NCBI GenBank assembly: GCA_963784415.1
Contig: CAWARK010000014.1
Span: 868,001-932,000 of the forward strand
Direction of reading: 5' to 3'
From: UBA7672 sp963784415
GTDB lineage: Bacteria; Pseudomonadota; Alphaproteobacteria; Caulobacterales; Hyphomonadaceae
Length of the DNA stretch: 64,000 bases
In this document: piece after piece, positions 1-8,253 of the stretch
How positions within the stretch are numbered: the stretch's first letter is position 1
How the letters are laid out: every line of letters begins with the position of its first letter
Notes under the pieces: model-generated
Told to the model about the DNA's origin: nothing
The model's input: the letters and a program-made list of their open reading frames with translations, nothing else
Databases searched by the model: none
Position numbers and translations under genes: made by a program

Positions 1-600
1 AAGGGGCAGGTGATCGATTGCGCGATGATCGATGGTGCGGCCTCGCTGATGACCATGTTCTACAACATGAAAGCGGTGGGGATGTGGACTGCCGAGCGCG
101 ACAACAACATGCTGGATGGCGGCGCGCACTTCTACGATACGTATGAATGCGCGGACGGCCAGTATCTCGCGATCGGGTCGATCGAGCCGCAATTCCACGC
201 CGTGCTGGTGAAGGGATTGGGCCTGCCGGACGATACGTTCGGCAACTACCTGGACCGCAGCAGGTGGCCGGAACACTCGAAGCGAATTGCCGAGGTGGTG
301 AAGACCCGCTCGCGCGATGACTGGATGAAGGTGTTCGATGGCACGGATGGCTGCGTTGCGCCGGTGCTCAGCATGGATGAGGCGCCGAAACATCCGCACA
401 ACGCGGAACGCAAAACTTTTGTCGAAGCCTTTGGTGTGACCCAGCCGGGCCCCGCGCCGCGGTTCTCGCGTACCGCGGGAGCGGTGAATGGCGCGCCCGC
501 GCTGGCGGGCAAGGATTCCAGCCAGGTGCTCGCAAGCTGGGGCATCGATGCTGAACGCGCGAAGGGTTTCCTGTCCACCGGAGCGGTGACTCAAGCTTAG
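1..600 (+). CDS. CaiB/BaiF family CoA-transferase (alpha-methylacyl-CoA racemase-like), 3' part only
   Basis: The reading frame is open from the first base and ends at TAG 598-600, so about 199 C-terminal residues are visible and the gene starts outside the window. The text IDGAASLMTMFYNM, the GGAHFYDTYECADGQYLAIGSIEPQF block and the later CVAPVLSMDEAPKHPH stretch are typical of the large domain of family III CoA-transferases and alpha-methylacyl-CoA racemases. These enzymes move CoA between acids or epimerise 2-methyl-branched acyl-CoAs in the cytoplasm. The N-terminal catalytic Asp region is not visible, so racemase and transferase cannot be told apart. A hairpin terminator follows about 200 bases downstream. 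Confidence 0.85.
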   Translation, partial: KGQVIDCAMIDGAASLMTMFYNMKAVGMWTAERDNNMLDGGAHFYDTYECADGQYLAIGSIEPQFHAVLVKGLGLPDDTFGNYLDRSRWPEHSKRIAEVVKTRSRDDWMKVFDGTDGCVAPVLSMDEAPKHPHNAERKTFVEAFGVTQPGPAPRFSRTAGAVNGAPALAGKDSSQVLASWGIDAERAKGFLSTGAVTQA

Positions 601-679
601 GCGCGGAGGCGGTTAGCGTCCGATTCAGACTGAAATACGGCATGAAACCAGTGGCTTGCCGGTATTTGTTTCACCTGAA

Positions 680-832
680 TTGAGGACAACAAGCGCCTCA
701 ATCGCCGTTCAGACTCACTCACCTAAACAAAGCACACACCGCCGGGACGCCTTGATGTCCCTCGATGGTTCCCGACGGTTCTGTTCCTGTGCAACTGGGG
801 CCGGTCTCGAAAGAGGCCGGCCCTTTCCTTTT
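680..832 (+). ncRNA. Candidate structured RNA or leader upstream of the M1 peptidase
   Basis: The 338-base gap between the CoA-transferase and the M1 peptidase holds no convincing gene but several possible stems. TTGAGG (680-685) pairs with CCTCAA (696-701). GGGAC (744-748) can pair either with GTCCC (757-761) or, as CGGGA (743-747), with TCCCG (770-774), the latter extended by CCG (739-741) with CGG (776-778). The last two options exclude each other. The block ends in a terminator-like hairpin at 798-823. It could be a small RNA, an attenuator or chance pairing. I recognise no known family and see no clear promoter. Confidence 0.25.
798..832 (+). terminator. Rho-independent terminator
   Basis: An 11-bp stem (798-808 with 813-823, one G-T pair) closes a GAAA tetraloop and is followed by TTTCCTTTT. 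It lies after the CoA-transferase and before the M1 peptidase. It probably ends the upstream transcript or the candidate RNA before it. Confidence 0.7.
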
Positions 833-938
833 GAGCCTATGCTCGCCTGGGGCGGGAAATCGCGCTTCGTCGTAAGGTCGCGGTGACTTTTCATCGATTA
901 TCGCTAAGGCTCGGCCACGTTTTCGCGGGAGCCTGTGG

Positions 939-3368
939 ATGAAATTGGTTTGGTTGGCGGCGGCGGCGGCCGCTCTGGTTCTCGGCTGCGATCCTGCTTT
1001 GGCGGATGCCAACAAGCAGACCAAAGGGTCGTTCGATGACAAGTTCAGGCAGCTGGAAGTCGACCTTCCGACACCGAACAGCTATCGCGCGGCGTCTGGC
1101 GCTCCCGGCGAGTCGTACTGGCAGCAGCAGGGCGACTACGTGATCAACGCCACGCTGGATGAAACCAAGAAGCGCATCACCGCGACGGGCACGATCGACT
1201 ACCATAACAATTCGCCGCATCCGCTGAGCTATGTCTGGCTGCAGCTCGACCAGAATATCTTCAAGCAGGATTCCGCGTCGCGGCGGACGCAGACGACATC
1301 GACGGCGGGCGGCGACAGCGTCAGCATTGGCATGCTGCGCCAGCTGCAATCCTATGCGGACAAGCCGCATGGCTATGAAATCCAGTCGGTGACGGATGGC
1401 GCCGGCCGCGCCCTGCCGTTCACGATCAACGACACGATGATGCGCGTTGACCTGTCCAAGACGCTGGCGCCCAAGCAGAACACGACCATCAAACTCGCCT
1501 GGGCGTTCAATATCGTCGACAATGGCCTGATCGGCGGCCGGACCGGCTATGAGTATTTCCGCGACAGCGACACGTACACATTCTTTCAGGCGCAATGGTT
1601 TCCGCGGCTTGTGGCCTACACCGACTACACGGGCTGGCAGCACAAGCAGTTCCTCGGCACGGGCGAGTTCACGCTGGAATTCGGCAATTACGACGTCTCG
1701 CTTACCGTTCCGGCTGACCACATCGTGTCGGCGACGGGCGTGCTGCAGAACCCGAACGATGTTCTGACCGCCGAGCAGCGCAGCCGCCTCGCGCAGGCGC
1801 ACAAGACGTATGACAAGCCGATGTATATCGTGACGCCGGATGAAGCGCTGGCGAACGAGAAGGAAGGCACGGCGGCGACGCGGACGTGGCGCTGGAAGGC
1901 CTCGAATGTGCGGGATTTTGCGTGGGCGTCCTCGCGCAAGTTCATCTGGGACGCGATGGCGGTGAAGCAGCCGGAAGGCGCCGATGTGCTGGCGCAATCC
2001 TTCTTCCCGAACGAGGGCGATCCGCTGTGGTCGCTCTATTCGACGCGTTCGGTTGCGCACACGATCGACGTCTATTCGCAGTTTGCCTTCCCGTATCCCT
2101 ACCCGACGGCCATCTCGGTCAACACCTGGGTCGGCGGCGGGATGGAGTATCCGATGATCTCGTTCAACGGCGGCCGGCCGGTGAAGGACGAGAAGACAGG
2201 CGTCAAAACCTATACGCGACAGGCGCGCGATGGCCTGATCGGCGTGGTGATCCACGAGGTGGGCCACAACTACTTCCCGATGATCGTCAACTCGGACGAG
2301 CGGCAGTGGTCGTGGATGGACGAGGGGATCAACTCCTTCCTCGACTATCAGGCCAAGAAGCTCTGGGACGAGGATTTCCCCGGGCGCAACGGGCCGTCCA
2401 ACATTCTCGATGGCATGACCGCCTACATGCTGAGCGATGACCAGGTTCCGATCATGACGAACTCGGAGTCGGTCAAGCAGTTCGGCAACAACGCCTATGG
2501 CAAGCCGACGGCGGCGCTGACCGTGCTGCGCGAGACGGTGATGGGGCGCGAGCTGTTCGATTTCGCGTTCAAGCAATATGCGGAGCGCTGGAAGTTCAAG
2601 CGGCCGACGCCGGCGGACTTCTTCCGCACGATGGAGGATGCGTCCGGCGTCGATCTCGACTGGTTCTGGCGTGGCTGGTTCTACACGACCGATCACGTGG
2701 ACATCGCGCTCAACGACATGCGCGAGTATCGCCTGTCGACGAAGGACCCGGATGCCGAGAGTGCTCTCCAGCGCCAGCGCCGGACTGCAACGCAGCCAGA
2801 GTCCGTAACGGTCACGGAGAACCGCGACAGCGGGCAGAAGACGTATATGGAGCGGCATCCGGACGCTGCGGATTTCTATACGCAGAACGACGAGTTCGAG
2901 CCGACCAACAAGGACCGCAACGACTACCAGACTTTACTCGACGGCCTGAAAGAGCCCGAGAAAACGGCGTTCGAAAGGGCTCTGCGTGAAAACCCGTATA
3001 TCTACTTCGTCGACTTCGAAAATGTCGGCGGCCTCGTCTCGCCGCTGCCGCTGCGCTTCACGTTTGAAGACGGCTCCACGAAGGATATCATGATCCCGGC
3101 CGAGATCTGGCGCTTGAACAACGAAAAGGTGAGCAAGCTGTTCGTCGAGACGAAGAAGGTTGTGTCGATCGAGCTGGATGCGCGCCACCAGATCGCGGAT
3201 GCCGTGCCGCAGAACAACGCCTTCCCACGCCAGAACGTGCCGAGCCAGCTCGACCTCTACAAGTCCACCCAGAGCGGCACGCGCAACCAGATGGCGGATG
3301 CGATGGCCGAGCTGAAAGCGAAGCAAGCGCCCGCCAGCAGCGCGGCGCCGATTGCACCGACCAACTGA
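939..3368 (+). CDS. M1 family metallopeptidase
   Basis: This is an 809-residue protein with a hydrophobic N-terminal signal sequence (MKLVWLAAAAAALVLGC, where the Cys could make it a lipoprotein). It has the M1 zinc site: HEVGH at residues 439-443 and the third ligand Glu462 inside WMDEG, exactly the HEXXH-X18-E spacing. A GGMEYPM block, the M1 substrate-binding GAMEN-type motif, lies before it. M1 enzymes are zinc aminopeptidases. With a signal sequence this one should act in the periplasm or at the envelope, though its substrate is unknown. The ATG is preceded by a purine-rich GGGAG. The next gene (DUF6702) starts 14 bases after the stop, which suggests a two-gene operon. The C-terminal third, after about residue 600, is less conserved. 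Confidence 0.9.
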   Translation: MKLVWLAAAAAALVLGCDPALADANKQTKGSFDDKFRQLEVDLPTPNSYRAASGAPGESYWQQQGDYVINATLDETKKRITATGTIDYHNNSPHPLSYVWLQLDQNIFKQDSASRRTQTTSTAGGDSVSIGMLRQLQSYADKPHGYEIQSVTDGAGRALPFTINDTMMRVDLSKTLAPKQNTTIKLAWAFNIVDNGLIGGRTGYEYFRDSDTYTFFQAQWFPRLVAYTDYTGWQHKQFLGTGEFTLEFGNYDVSLTVPADHIVSATGVLQNPNDVLTAEQRSRLAQAHKTYDKPMYIVTPDEALANEKEGTAATRTWRWKASNVRDFAWASSRKFIWDAMAVKQPEGADVLAQSFFPNEGDPLWSLYSTRSVAHTIDVYSQFAFPYPYPTAISVNTWVGGGMEYPMISFNGGRPVKDEKTGVKTYTRQARDGLIGVVIHEVGHNYFPMIVNSDERQWSWMDEGINSFLDYQAKKLWDEDFPGRNGPSNILDGMTAYMLSDDQVPIMTNSESVKQFGNNAYGKPTAALTVLRETVMGRELFDFAFKQYAERWKFKRPTPADFFRTMEDASGVDLDWFWRGWFYTTDHVDIALNDMREYRLSTKDPDAESALQRQRRTATQPESVTVTENRDSGQKTYMERHPDAADFYTQNDEFEPTNKDRNDYQTLLDGLKEPEKTAFERALRENPYIYFVDFENVGGLVSPLPLRFTFEDGSTKDIMIPAEIWRLNNEKVSKLFVETKKVVSIELDARHQIADAVPQNNAFPRQNVPSQLDLYKSTQSGTRNQMADAMAELKAKQAPASSAAPIAPTN

Positions 3369-3382
3369 GGAGAGGCAAGGAC

Positions 3383-3910
3383 GTGGGTAGGCTTGCGGAT
3401 CCAACGCGCAGGGTGGCGTTGCTGGCGGGATGCTCGCTGGGCGCCGGCCTGTTGCTTGCTCCGCCCGCGCTGGCTCACCGCTCACAGACCGTGCTGAGCA
3501 CGGTGATGTGGAACGCCGCCGCGACCGTGCTGGAAGTGACGCATCGCCTGCATCCGCACGATGCAGAGCTGGCGCTTCAACAGACGACCGGGGTGCTGCA
3601 GGTCGATATCACGGCCGTGAAGAACCAGGCGGCGCTGATGATCTACATCGACGACCGCTTCGTGCTGACCGATGGCGGACGAAGGTTGACGCTTGAGCCA
3701 GTGGGCGCCGAGTTCGAGGGCGATACGCTGCTGCTCTACCAGCAGTGCAAGCTGAAGGCGCCGCCGGCGAGGCTGGCGATCGACGACCGGATCCTGCGGG
3801 ATGTTTTCGAAGCCCAGGCGAACCTCGTGAACGTGCGTCTGGCGGAGCGGACGCGCACTTTCCTGTTTTCCGGCAATGATGGCGTCAAACAGGCCGAAGG
3901 CCTGCTGTAA
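3383..3910 (+). CDS. DUF6702 family exported protein
   Basis: This 175-residue protein starts at GTG after GAGAGGCAAGG. Residues 1-32 look like a signal peptide ending at ALA before HRSQTVLSTV. The rest (MWNAAATVLEVTHRLHPHDA and a pattern of short beta strands) resembles the DUF6702 family, small exported proteins that often sit beside M1 peptidases. It follows the M1 peptidase by 14 bases and is probably co-transcribed with it. The function is unknown. A role as accessory or substrate-presenting protein for the peptidase is inferred only from the pairing. Confidence 0.65.
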   Translation: MGRLADPTRRVALLAGCSLGAGLLLAPPALAHRSQTVLSTVMWNAAATVLEVTHRLHPHDAELALQQTTGVLQVDITAVKNQAALMIYIDDRFVLTDGGRRLTLEPVGAEFEGDTLLLYQQCKLKAPPARLAIDDRILRDVFEAQANLVNVRLAERTRTFLFSGNDGVKQAEGLL

Positions 3911-3974
3911 GCACGCTCTGGCGCCCGCCCTGTGTGACCGTTAGGCTCGGCGCGGGGGCAGCCAGGGGATTGCC

Positions 3975-4718
3975 ATGAGAATTTTCCTGATCGCACTGGC
4001 GGCGCTGGTTGTCGCAGCGGGCGCGGGACTGACGCTGCTGCCGATGTCGATGGCGGCGGATGTCGCTTCCCAGCGCTTGCCCGACTTCAAGTTCAAGGAA
4101 GCCTCGGGCAGCGTCTGGGATGGCGAGCTGAAGCAGGTCGCCTACGGGAAGCAGTTCATCGGCGACCTGAAGGTGAAGAGCGATCTGCTCTCGCTGCTGA
4201 CGGGCAAGGCATCGGGCGTGCTGGGGCTCACACGCGATGGCTTTTCGGGGCAGGCAAACATGATCTACGGCCTGACGAACGGCAGTCTTGAGCTCAAGGA
4301 CATGCAGCTGGACGGTAATACCGCCATGGTGCCTGGCATGCCGGCGGCAATAGCCAAGGTGGACGGCAAGTTCAGCCTGAAGGTGAAAGACCTCCAGTTC
4401 GTCGAGGGCGCGTGCGAGGCCGCCAATGGCGAGGTGTGGACCGACGCGCTGACCAAGGTGAAGGTCAAGGGCTGGGTAGGCCCCGAGCTGCGTGGCCCCG
4501 TGACCTGCGAGGGCGGCAAGCTGCAGGTGCAAGCCAAGGGCAAGGCGGCCACAGGCGAGGACGTGCTGGCCATCCTGAGCATAAGTCAGCACCTCGACAT
4601 GGAGATGACAGCCACGGTCGCGAACGCCACCCCGGCGGCCGTGGAGGCCTTGCGGGATGTCGGCTTTGTCCGCGATGGCGACAGACTCGTGCTGCATCAC
4701 GCTATGGGCGGATCTTGA
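3975..4718 (+). CDS. Type II secretion system protein N-like (GspN)
   Basis: This 247-residue protein starts at ATG after a purine-rich GGGGATT. It has one N-terminal membrane segment (about residues 3-25) and a periplasmic body. The ASGSVWDGEL block and the later CEGGKLQVQAKG block match the T2SSN/GspN family, which belongs to the inner-membrane platform of type II secretion. No other gsp gene is in the window, so it is an orphan here. Related AsmA-like envelope proteins have similar architecture, so assignment to a working secretion system is uncertain. Confidence 0.65.
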   Translation: MRIFLIALAALVVAAGAGLTLLPMSMAADVASQRLPDFKFKEASGSVWDGELKQVAYGKQFIGDLKVKSDLLSLLTGKASGVLGLTRDGFSGQANMIYGLTNGSLELKDMQLDGNTAMVPGMPAAIAKVDGKFSLKVKDLQFVEGACEAANGEVWTDALTKVKVKGWVGPELRGPVTCEGGKLQVQAKGKAATGEDVLAILSISQHLDMEMTATVANATPAAVEALRDVGFVRDGDRLVLHHAMGGS

Positions 4719-4744
4719 ATGCGGCCTGAAACGTGGTTTGGCGC

Positions 4745-4773
4745 TTGACCGCCCCCGCGACCCCGCCTAAACG
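4745..4773 (+). promoter_or_regulatory. Putative sigma70-type promoter of tRNA-Asp
   Basis: TTGACC (4745-4750) and TAAACG (4768-4773) are 17 bases apart. The -35 is close to the alphaproteobacterial consensus and the -10 is weak. Transcription would start near 4780, about 18 bases before the mature tRNA 5' end. Confidence 0.45.
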
Positions 4774-4797
4774 CTCCTTCCTTCGACGCCGGCGTAT

Positions 4798-4874
4798 GCG
4801 GGTGTAGCTCAGTTGGTTAGAGTGCCGGCCTGTCACGCCGGAGGTCGCGGGTTCGAGCCCCGTCACTCGCGCCA
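4798..4874 (+). tRNA. tRNA-Asp (anticodon GTC)
   Basis: This is a 77-base cloverleaf with CCA encoded. The acceptor stem GCGGGTG pairs with CACTCGC, the anticodon stem is CCGGC/GCCGG around CTGTCAC (anticodon GTC), and the T arm contains GGTTCGAGCCC. It decodes GAC and GAU. It stands alone between gspN and the nuo operon. Confidence 0.97.
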
Positions 4875-5466
4875 GGCGTTGAAGTAAAAACAAGGGCTTA
4901 GCCTAGCGGCCCGGTTCCCAGTCCAATCAGTCCAGATCTCCCCTTCGGGGCCATTCGGCCTGCGATGGCCTCCCTGCGTTTTGTGCTCGAACCTGCGCCT
5001 TGCCGCCGAGGCGGCCCTTCGGCATGGCGCCCCAGCCGCAGGGCGGCGAGCCAGGTGATTGCATGAGCGCCAGACTGCCGAGCATGATCCGATCAGTTGC
5101 GCGAGCTTGATGATTCTCCTCGCTTCGAGCGATCAAGCGAATGGATGCTTGGGGATTCGAAGACGAGGCGCTCGCTAACCGCGAACGGTTCTCAATTTGA
5201 GGACTTCAGTGGTGTGCGCTGCGTGGCCTTGCTCAAATAAATCTCGGATAAAATTCGGCGTTGCGAACACCGTTGTAGAGCGCGCAAATCGGACGCGATC
5301 CACGTCACGATTGCGACGTTCAATCGCAGCGTGAGCGTGTCGCCAGTGCCCGGAAACAAGGCCGAAAAGTAACGCTTCAGGTTTGATTGGGGATGCCTTC
5401 GACCCGCTCTATTGCCTCTCACGTCAAAGCGGACTAGGCCGTCCGGAAATGTAACCGAGGGTACAT
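4875..5466 (+). other. 592-base intergenic region between tRNA-Asp and nuoA
   Basis: I see no convincing gene here. Short minus-strand frames exist but lack ribosome sites and family features. The tRNA-proximal part (about 4934-5064) is rich in palindromes: CCCCTTCGGGG near 4937, GGCCA...TGGCC and GCCGCCGAGGCGGC (5002-5015). It may be a dispersed intergenic repeat. The part from about 5180 to 5466 is more AT-rich and should hold the nuo operon promoter, but no -35/-10 pair is clear enough to call. Confidence 0.5.
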
Positions 5467-5841
5467 ATGCAAGGCGTGGAGACACTCGTCGTCGAGTATC
5501 TGCCGGTCGTGATCTTCCTCGTGATCGCAATCGTGCTGAGCTGTCTTTTTCTCGTGGCGTCTGCGCTGTTGGCGCCGCGCAAGCCCGACCCTGAAAAACT
5601 GTCGGCTTATGAGTGCGGATTCAATGCGTTCGACGATGCGCGCATGAAGTTCGACGTGCGTTTCTACCTCGTCTCGATCCTCTTCATCATCTTCGATCTT
5701 GAAGTGGCGTTCCTGTTTCCGTGGGTCTTCCAGGTGGCGGAAGGCAACATCGTCGCGTTCTGGTCGATGATGGGCTTCCTCGGCGTGCTGACGGTCGGCT
5801 TCGTCTACGAATGGCGCCGTGGCGCGCTGGAGTGGCAGTAA
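5467..5841 (+). CDS. nuoA: NADH-quinone oxidoreductase subunit A
   Basis: A 124-residue, three-helix membrane subunit of respiratory complex I, close to the usual length. The conserved segments YECGFNAFDDARMKFDVRFY and FIIFDLEVAFLFPW mark NuoA. The first includes the quinone-site loop Cys of the family. ATG follows CCGAGGG. It is the first gene of the 14-gene nuo operon, and its TAA overlaps the nuoB ATG by one base, indicating translational coupling. Confidence 0.97.
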   Translation: MQGVETLVVEYLPVVIFLVIAIVLSCLFLVASALLAPRKPDPEKLSAYECGFNAFDDARMKFDVRFYLVSILFIIFDLEVAFLFPWVFQVAEGNIVAFWSMMGFLGVLTVGFVYEWRRGALEWQ

Positions 5842-6410
5842 TGGCCGAACAGAAAGTAGCCGCAGGATCTGCCGGCCGCGTTCTGCGGCCCGAGGGCGGG
5901 GCGCTGGTCAAGCCGAACGATCCGTTTTTCGCCGGTCTCTCGGACGAGCTGGCGGATAAGGGTTTTGTCGTCGCAGCCGCTGACGACCTGATCACGTGGG
6001 CGCGCACCGGCTCGCTGATGTGGATGACGTTCGGTCTCGCCTGCTGCGCGGTCGAGATGATGCAGGCGTCGATGCCGCGCTATGACATGGAACGCTTCGG
6101 CGCCGCCCCGCGCGCCTCGCCGCGTCAGTCGGACGTGATGATCGTCGCCGGCACGCTGACCAACAAGATGGCTCCTGCGCTCCGCAAGGTCTACGACCAG
6201 ATGCCGGAGCCGCGCTACGTGATCTCGATGGGCTCGTGCGCCAATGGCGGCGGGTATTACCATTACAGCTACGCCGTGGTGCGTGGGTGCGACCGGATCG
6301 TGCCGGTGGACATCTACATTCCGGGCTGCCCGCCGACCGCTGAAGCGCTGATCTACGGCCTGCTGCAGTTGCAGAAGAAGATCCGGCGTGAGGGGAGCAT
6401 CGAGCGATGA
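5841..6410 (+). CDS. nuoB: NADH-quinone oxidoreductase subunit B
   Basis: A 189-residue peripheral-arm subunit that carries cluster N2, the last Fe-S centre before quinone. Ligands are visible: adjacent Cys68-Cys69 in GLACCAVEMM, Cys133 in SMGSCANGGG and Cys163 in IPGCPP. The ATG at 5841 is chosen because it overlaps the nuoA stop. Upstream in-frame starts would run through nuoA. The last four bases overlap the start of nuoC (ATGA). Confidence 0.97.
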   Translation: MAEQKVAAGSAGRVLRPEGGALVKPNDPFFAGLSDELADKGFVVAAADDLITWARTGSLMWMTFGLACCAVEMMQASMPRYDMERFGAAPRASPRQSDVMIVAGTLTNKMAPALRKVYDQMPEPRYVISMGSCANGGGYYHYSYAVVRGCDRIVPVDIYIPGCPPTAEALIYGLLQLQKKIRREGSIER

Positions 6411-7033
6411 GCGTTGTTCCCTCCCGCTCGACGATGACGGCGGAGCTCAAGACACACCTGACCGCGACGCAGAAGGCGATCAAGTCGATCACCATCGCGA
6501 ATGACGAAATGACGGTGACGGTCGAGCGCGACGGCATCCTGAAATTCCTGGAGTTCCTCGTCGAGGATAGCCAGTGCCGTTTCGAAACGCTGGTCGACCT
6601 GTGCGGCGCCGACTATCCGACCGCGCCTGAGCGCTTTGAAGTTGTCTATCACCTGCTGTCGATGCGCCTGAACCAGCGCATCCGCGTGAAGGTGCGCACA
6701 GACGAGACGATCCCGGTGCCGAGCGTGACGAGCCTGTTCCCCGTCGCCAACTGGTATGAGCGCGAGACGTTCGACATGTATGGCGTGATCTTCTCGGGCC
6801 ACCCGGACCTGCGCCGCATTCTCACGGACTACGGCTTCGAGGGTTATCCGCTGCGCAAGGACTTCCCGCTCAGCGGCCGCGTGCAGGTGCGTTATGACGA
6901 AGCCCAGAAGCGCGTGATCAACGAGCCGGTGAAGCTGGTTCAGGAATACCGCAACTTCGATTTCCTCTCTCCGTGGGAAGGCATGCAAGCCGTTATCCCG
7001 GGCGATGAGAAAGCCGGCGAGGCGAAGAAGTAG
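6407..7033 (+). CDS. nuoC: NADH-quinone oxidoreductase subunit C
   Basis: A 208-residue peripheral-arm subunit of complex I (30-kDa subunit family). The signature ERETFDMYGVIFSGHPDLRR followed by ILTDYGFEGYPLRKDFPL is intact. It is a separate gene, not fused to nuoD as in enterobacteria. The first ATG overlaps nuoB by four bases, but the in-frame ATG nine codons later (MTAELK) is an alternative start. Confidence 0.96.
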   Translation: MSVVPSRSTMTAELKTHLTATQKAIKSITIANDEMTVTVERDGILKFLEFLVEDSQCRFETLVDLCGADYPTAPERFEVVYHLLSMRLNQRIRVKVRTDETIPVPSVTSLFPVANWYERETFDMYGVIFSGHPDLRRILTDYGFEGYPLRKDFPLSGRVQVRYDEAQKRVINEPVKLVQEYRNFDFLSPWEGMQAVIPGDEKAGEAKK

Positions 7034-7035
7034 CC

Positions 7036-8253
7036 ATGACCGAGCGCCACATCGATCAGTCCAAATCCGCCATCATGGAAGAGATGGACGACCGCAAGTT
7101 CACCATCAACTTCGGGCCGCAGCACCCGGCCGCGCACGGCGTGCTGCGCCTCGTGCTCGATCTCGATGGCGAGATCGTCGATCGCGTCGATCCGCACATC
7201 GGCCTGCTGCATCGCGGCACCGAGAAGCTGATCGAGTACAAGACATTCCTGCAGGCGCTGCCGTACTTCGACCGGCTCGACTACGTCGCGCCGATGAACC
7301 AGGAGCATGCCTACTGTCTCGCCATCGAGAAGCTGGCGGGCATCGAGGTTCCGCGCCGCGCGAAGTTCATCCGCGTGATCTTCTCCGAGATCGGCCGCAT
7401 CCTGTCGCACCTGCTGAACGTCACGACGCAGGCGATGGACGTGGGCGCGCTGACCCCGCCGCTGTGGGGCTTCGAAGAGCGCGAGAAGCTGATGGTGTTC
7501 TACGAGCGCGCGTCCGGTTCGCGGATGCACGCGGCGTATTTCCGTCCGGGCGGCGTCCACCAGGACCTGCCGCCGGAGCTGGTGGAAGACATTCACAAGT
7601 TCTGCGATCCGTTCCTGAAAGTGCTCGACGACCTCGAAACGCTGGTCACCGAGAACCGCATCTTCAAGCAGCGCAACGTCGATATCGGCGTGGTGTCCGT
7701 GCAGGAATGCCTCGAGTGGGGTTTCTCCGGCGTGATGGTGCGCGGGTCGGGTCTGGCGTGGGACCTGCGCCGTTCCGAGCCGTACGAGATCTACTCGGAA
7801 CTCGATTTCAAGATTCCGATCGGCAAGAACGGCGACTGCTGGGACCGCTATCTCATCCGCATCGAGGAGATGCGCGAGAGCATCAAGATCATCAAGCAGT
7901 GCATTGATCGCATGCCGGTCGGCCCGGTGCTGCCGGAGCATTCCAAGTTCGCACCGCCGCGCCGCGGCGAGATGAAGAACTCGATGGAAGCGCTGATCCA
8001 TCACTTCAAGCTCTACACCGAAGGCTTCCACGTGCCTGCCGGTGAAGCCTACGCCTGCGTCGAGGCGCCCAAGGGCGAGTTCGGCGTCTACATGGTGACC
8101 GATGGCGGCAACCGCCCGTATCGCCTGAAGATCAAGGCGCCCGGCTACGCCCACCTTCACGCGATGGACCACATCTGTCGCGGCCACATGCTTGCTGACG
8201 TCTCGGCCATTCTCGGCTCGCTGGACATCGTGTTCGGGGAGGTCGACCGTTGA
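7036..8253 (+). CDS. nuoD: NADH-quinone oxidoreductase subunit D
   Basis: A 405-residue 49-kDa-type subunit that forms the quinone pocket together with NuoB. The family start INFGPQHPAAHGVLRL is present, with the His pair that contacts quinone, and the C-terminal GDCWDRY and MDHICRGHMLADVSAILGS blocks are intact. It starts two bases after nuoC and overlaps nuoE by four bases. Length is normal. Confidence 0.97.
   Translation: MTERHIDQSKSAIMEEMDDRKFTINFGPQHPAAHGVLRLVLDLDGEIVDRVDPHIGLLHRGTEKLIEYKTFLQALPYFDRLDYVAPMNQEHAYCLAIEKLAGIEVPRRAKFIRVIFSEIGRILSHLLNVTTQAMDVGALTPPLWGFEEREKLMVFYERASGSRMHAAYFRPGGVHQDLPPELVEDIHKFCDPFLKVLDDLETLVTENRIFKQRNVDIGVVSVQECLEWGFSGVMVRGSGLAWDLRRSEPYEIYSELDFKIPIGKNGDCWDRYLIRIEEMRESIKIIKQCIDRMPVGPVLPEHSKFAPPRRGEMKNSMEALIHHFKLYTEGFHVPAGEAYACVEAPKGEFGVYMVTDGGNRPYRLKIKAPGYAHLHAMDHICRGHMLADVSAILGSLDIVFGEVDR

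Noticed and set aside
656..886. Small open frame before the M1 peptidase
   Set aside because: Runs through a terminator hairpin, has no ribosome site and no recognisable features.
891..2858. Long minus-strand open frame (655 codons) opposite the M1 peptidase
   Set aside because: Arg/His-rich shadow of the true gene with no domain features. GC-rich DNA gives such antisense frames.
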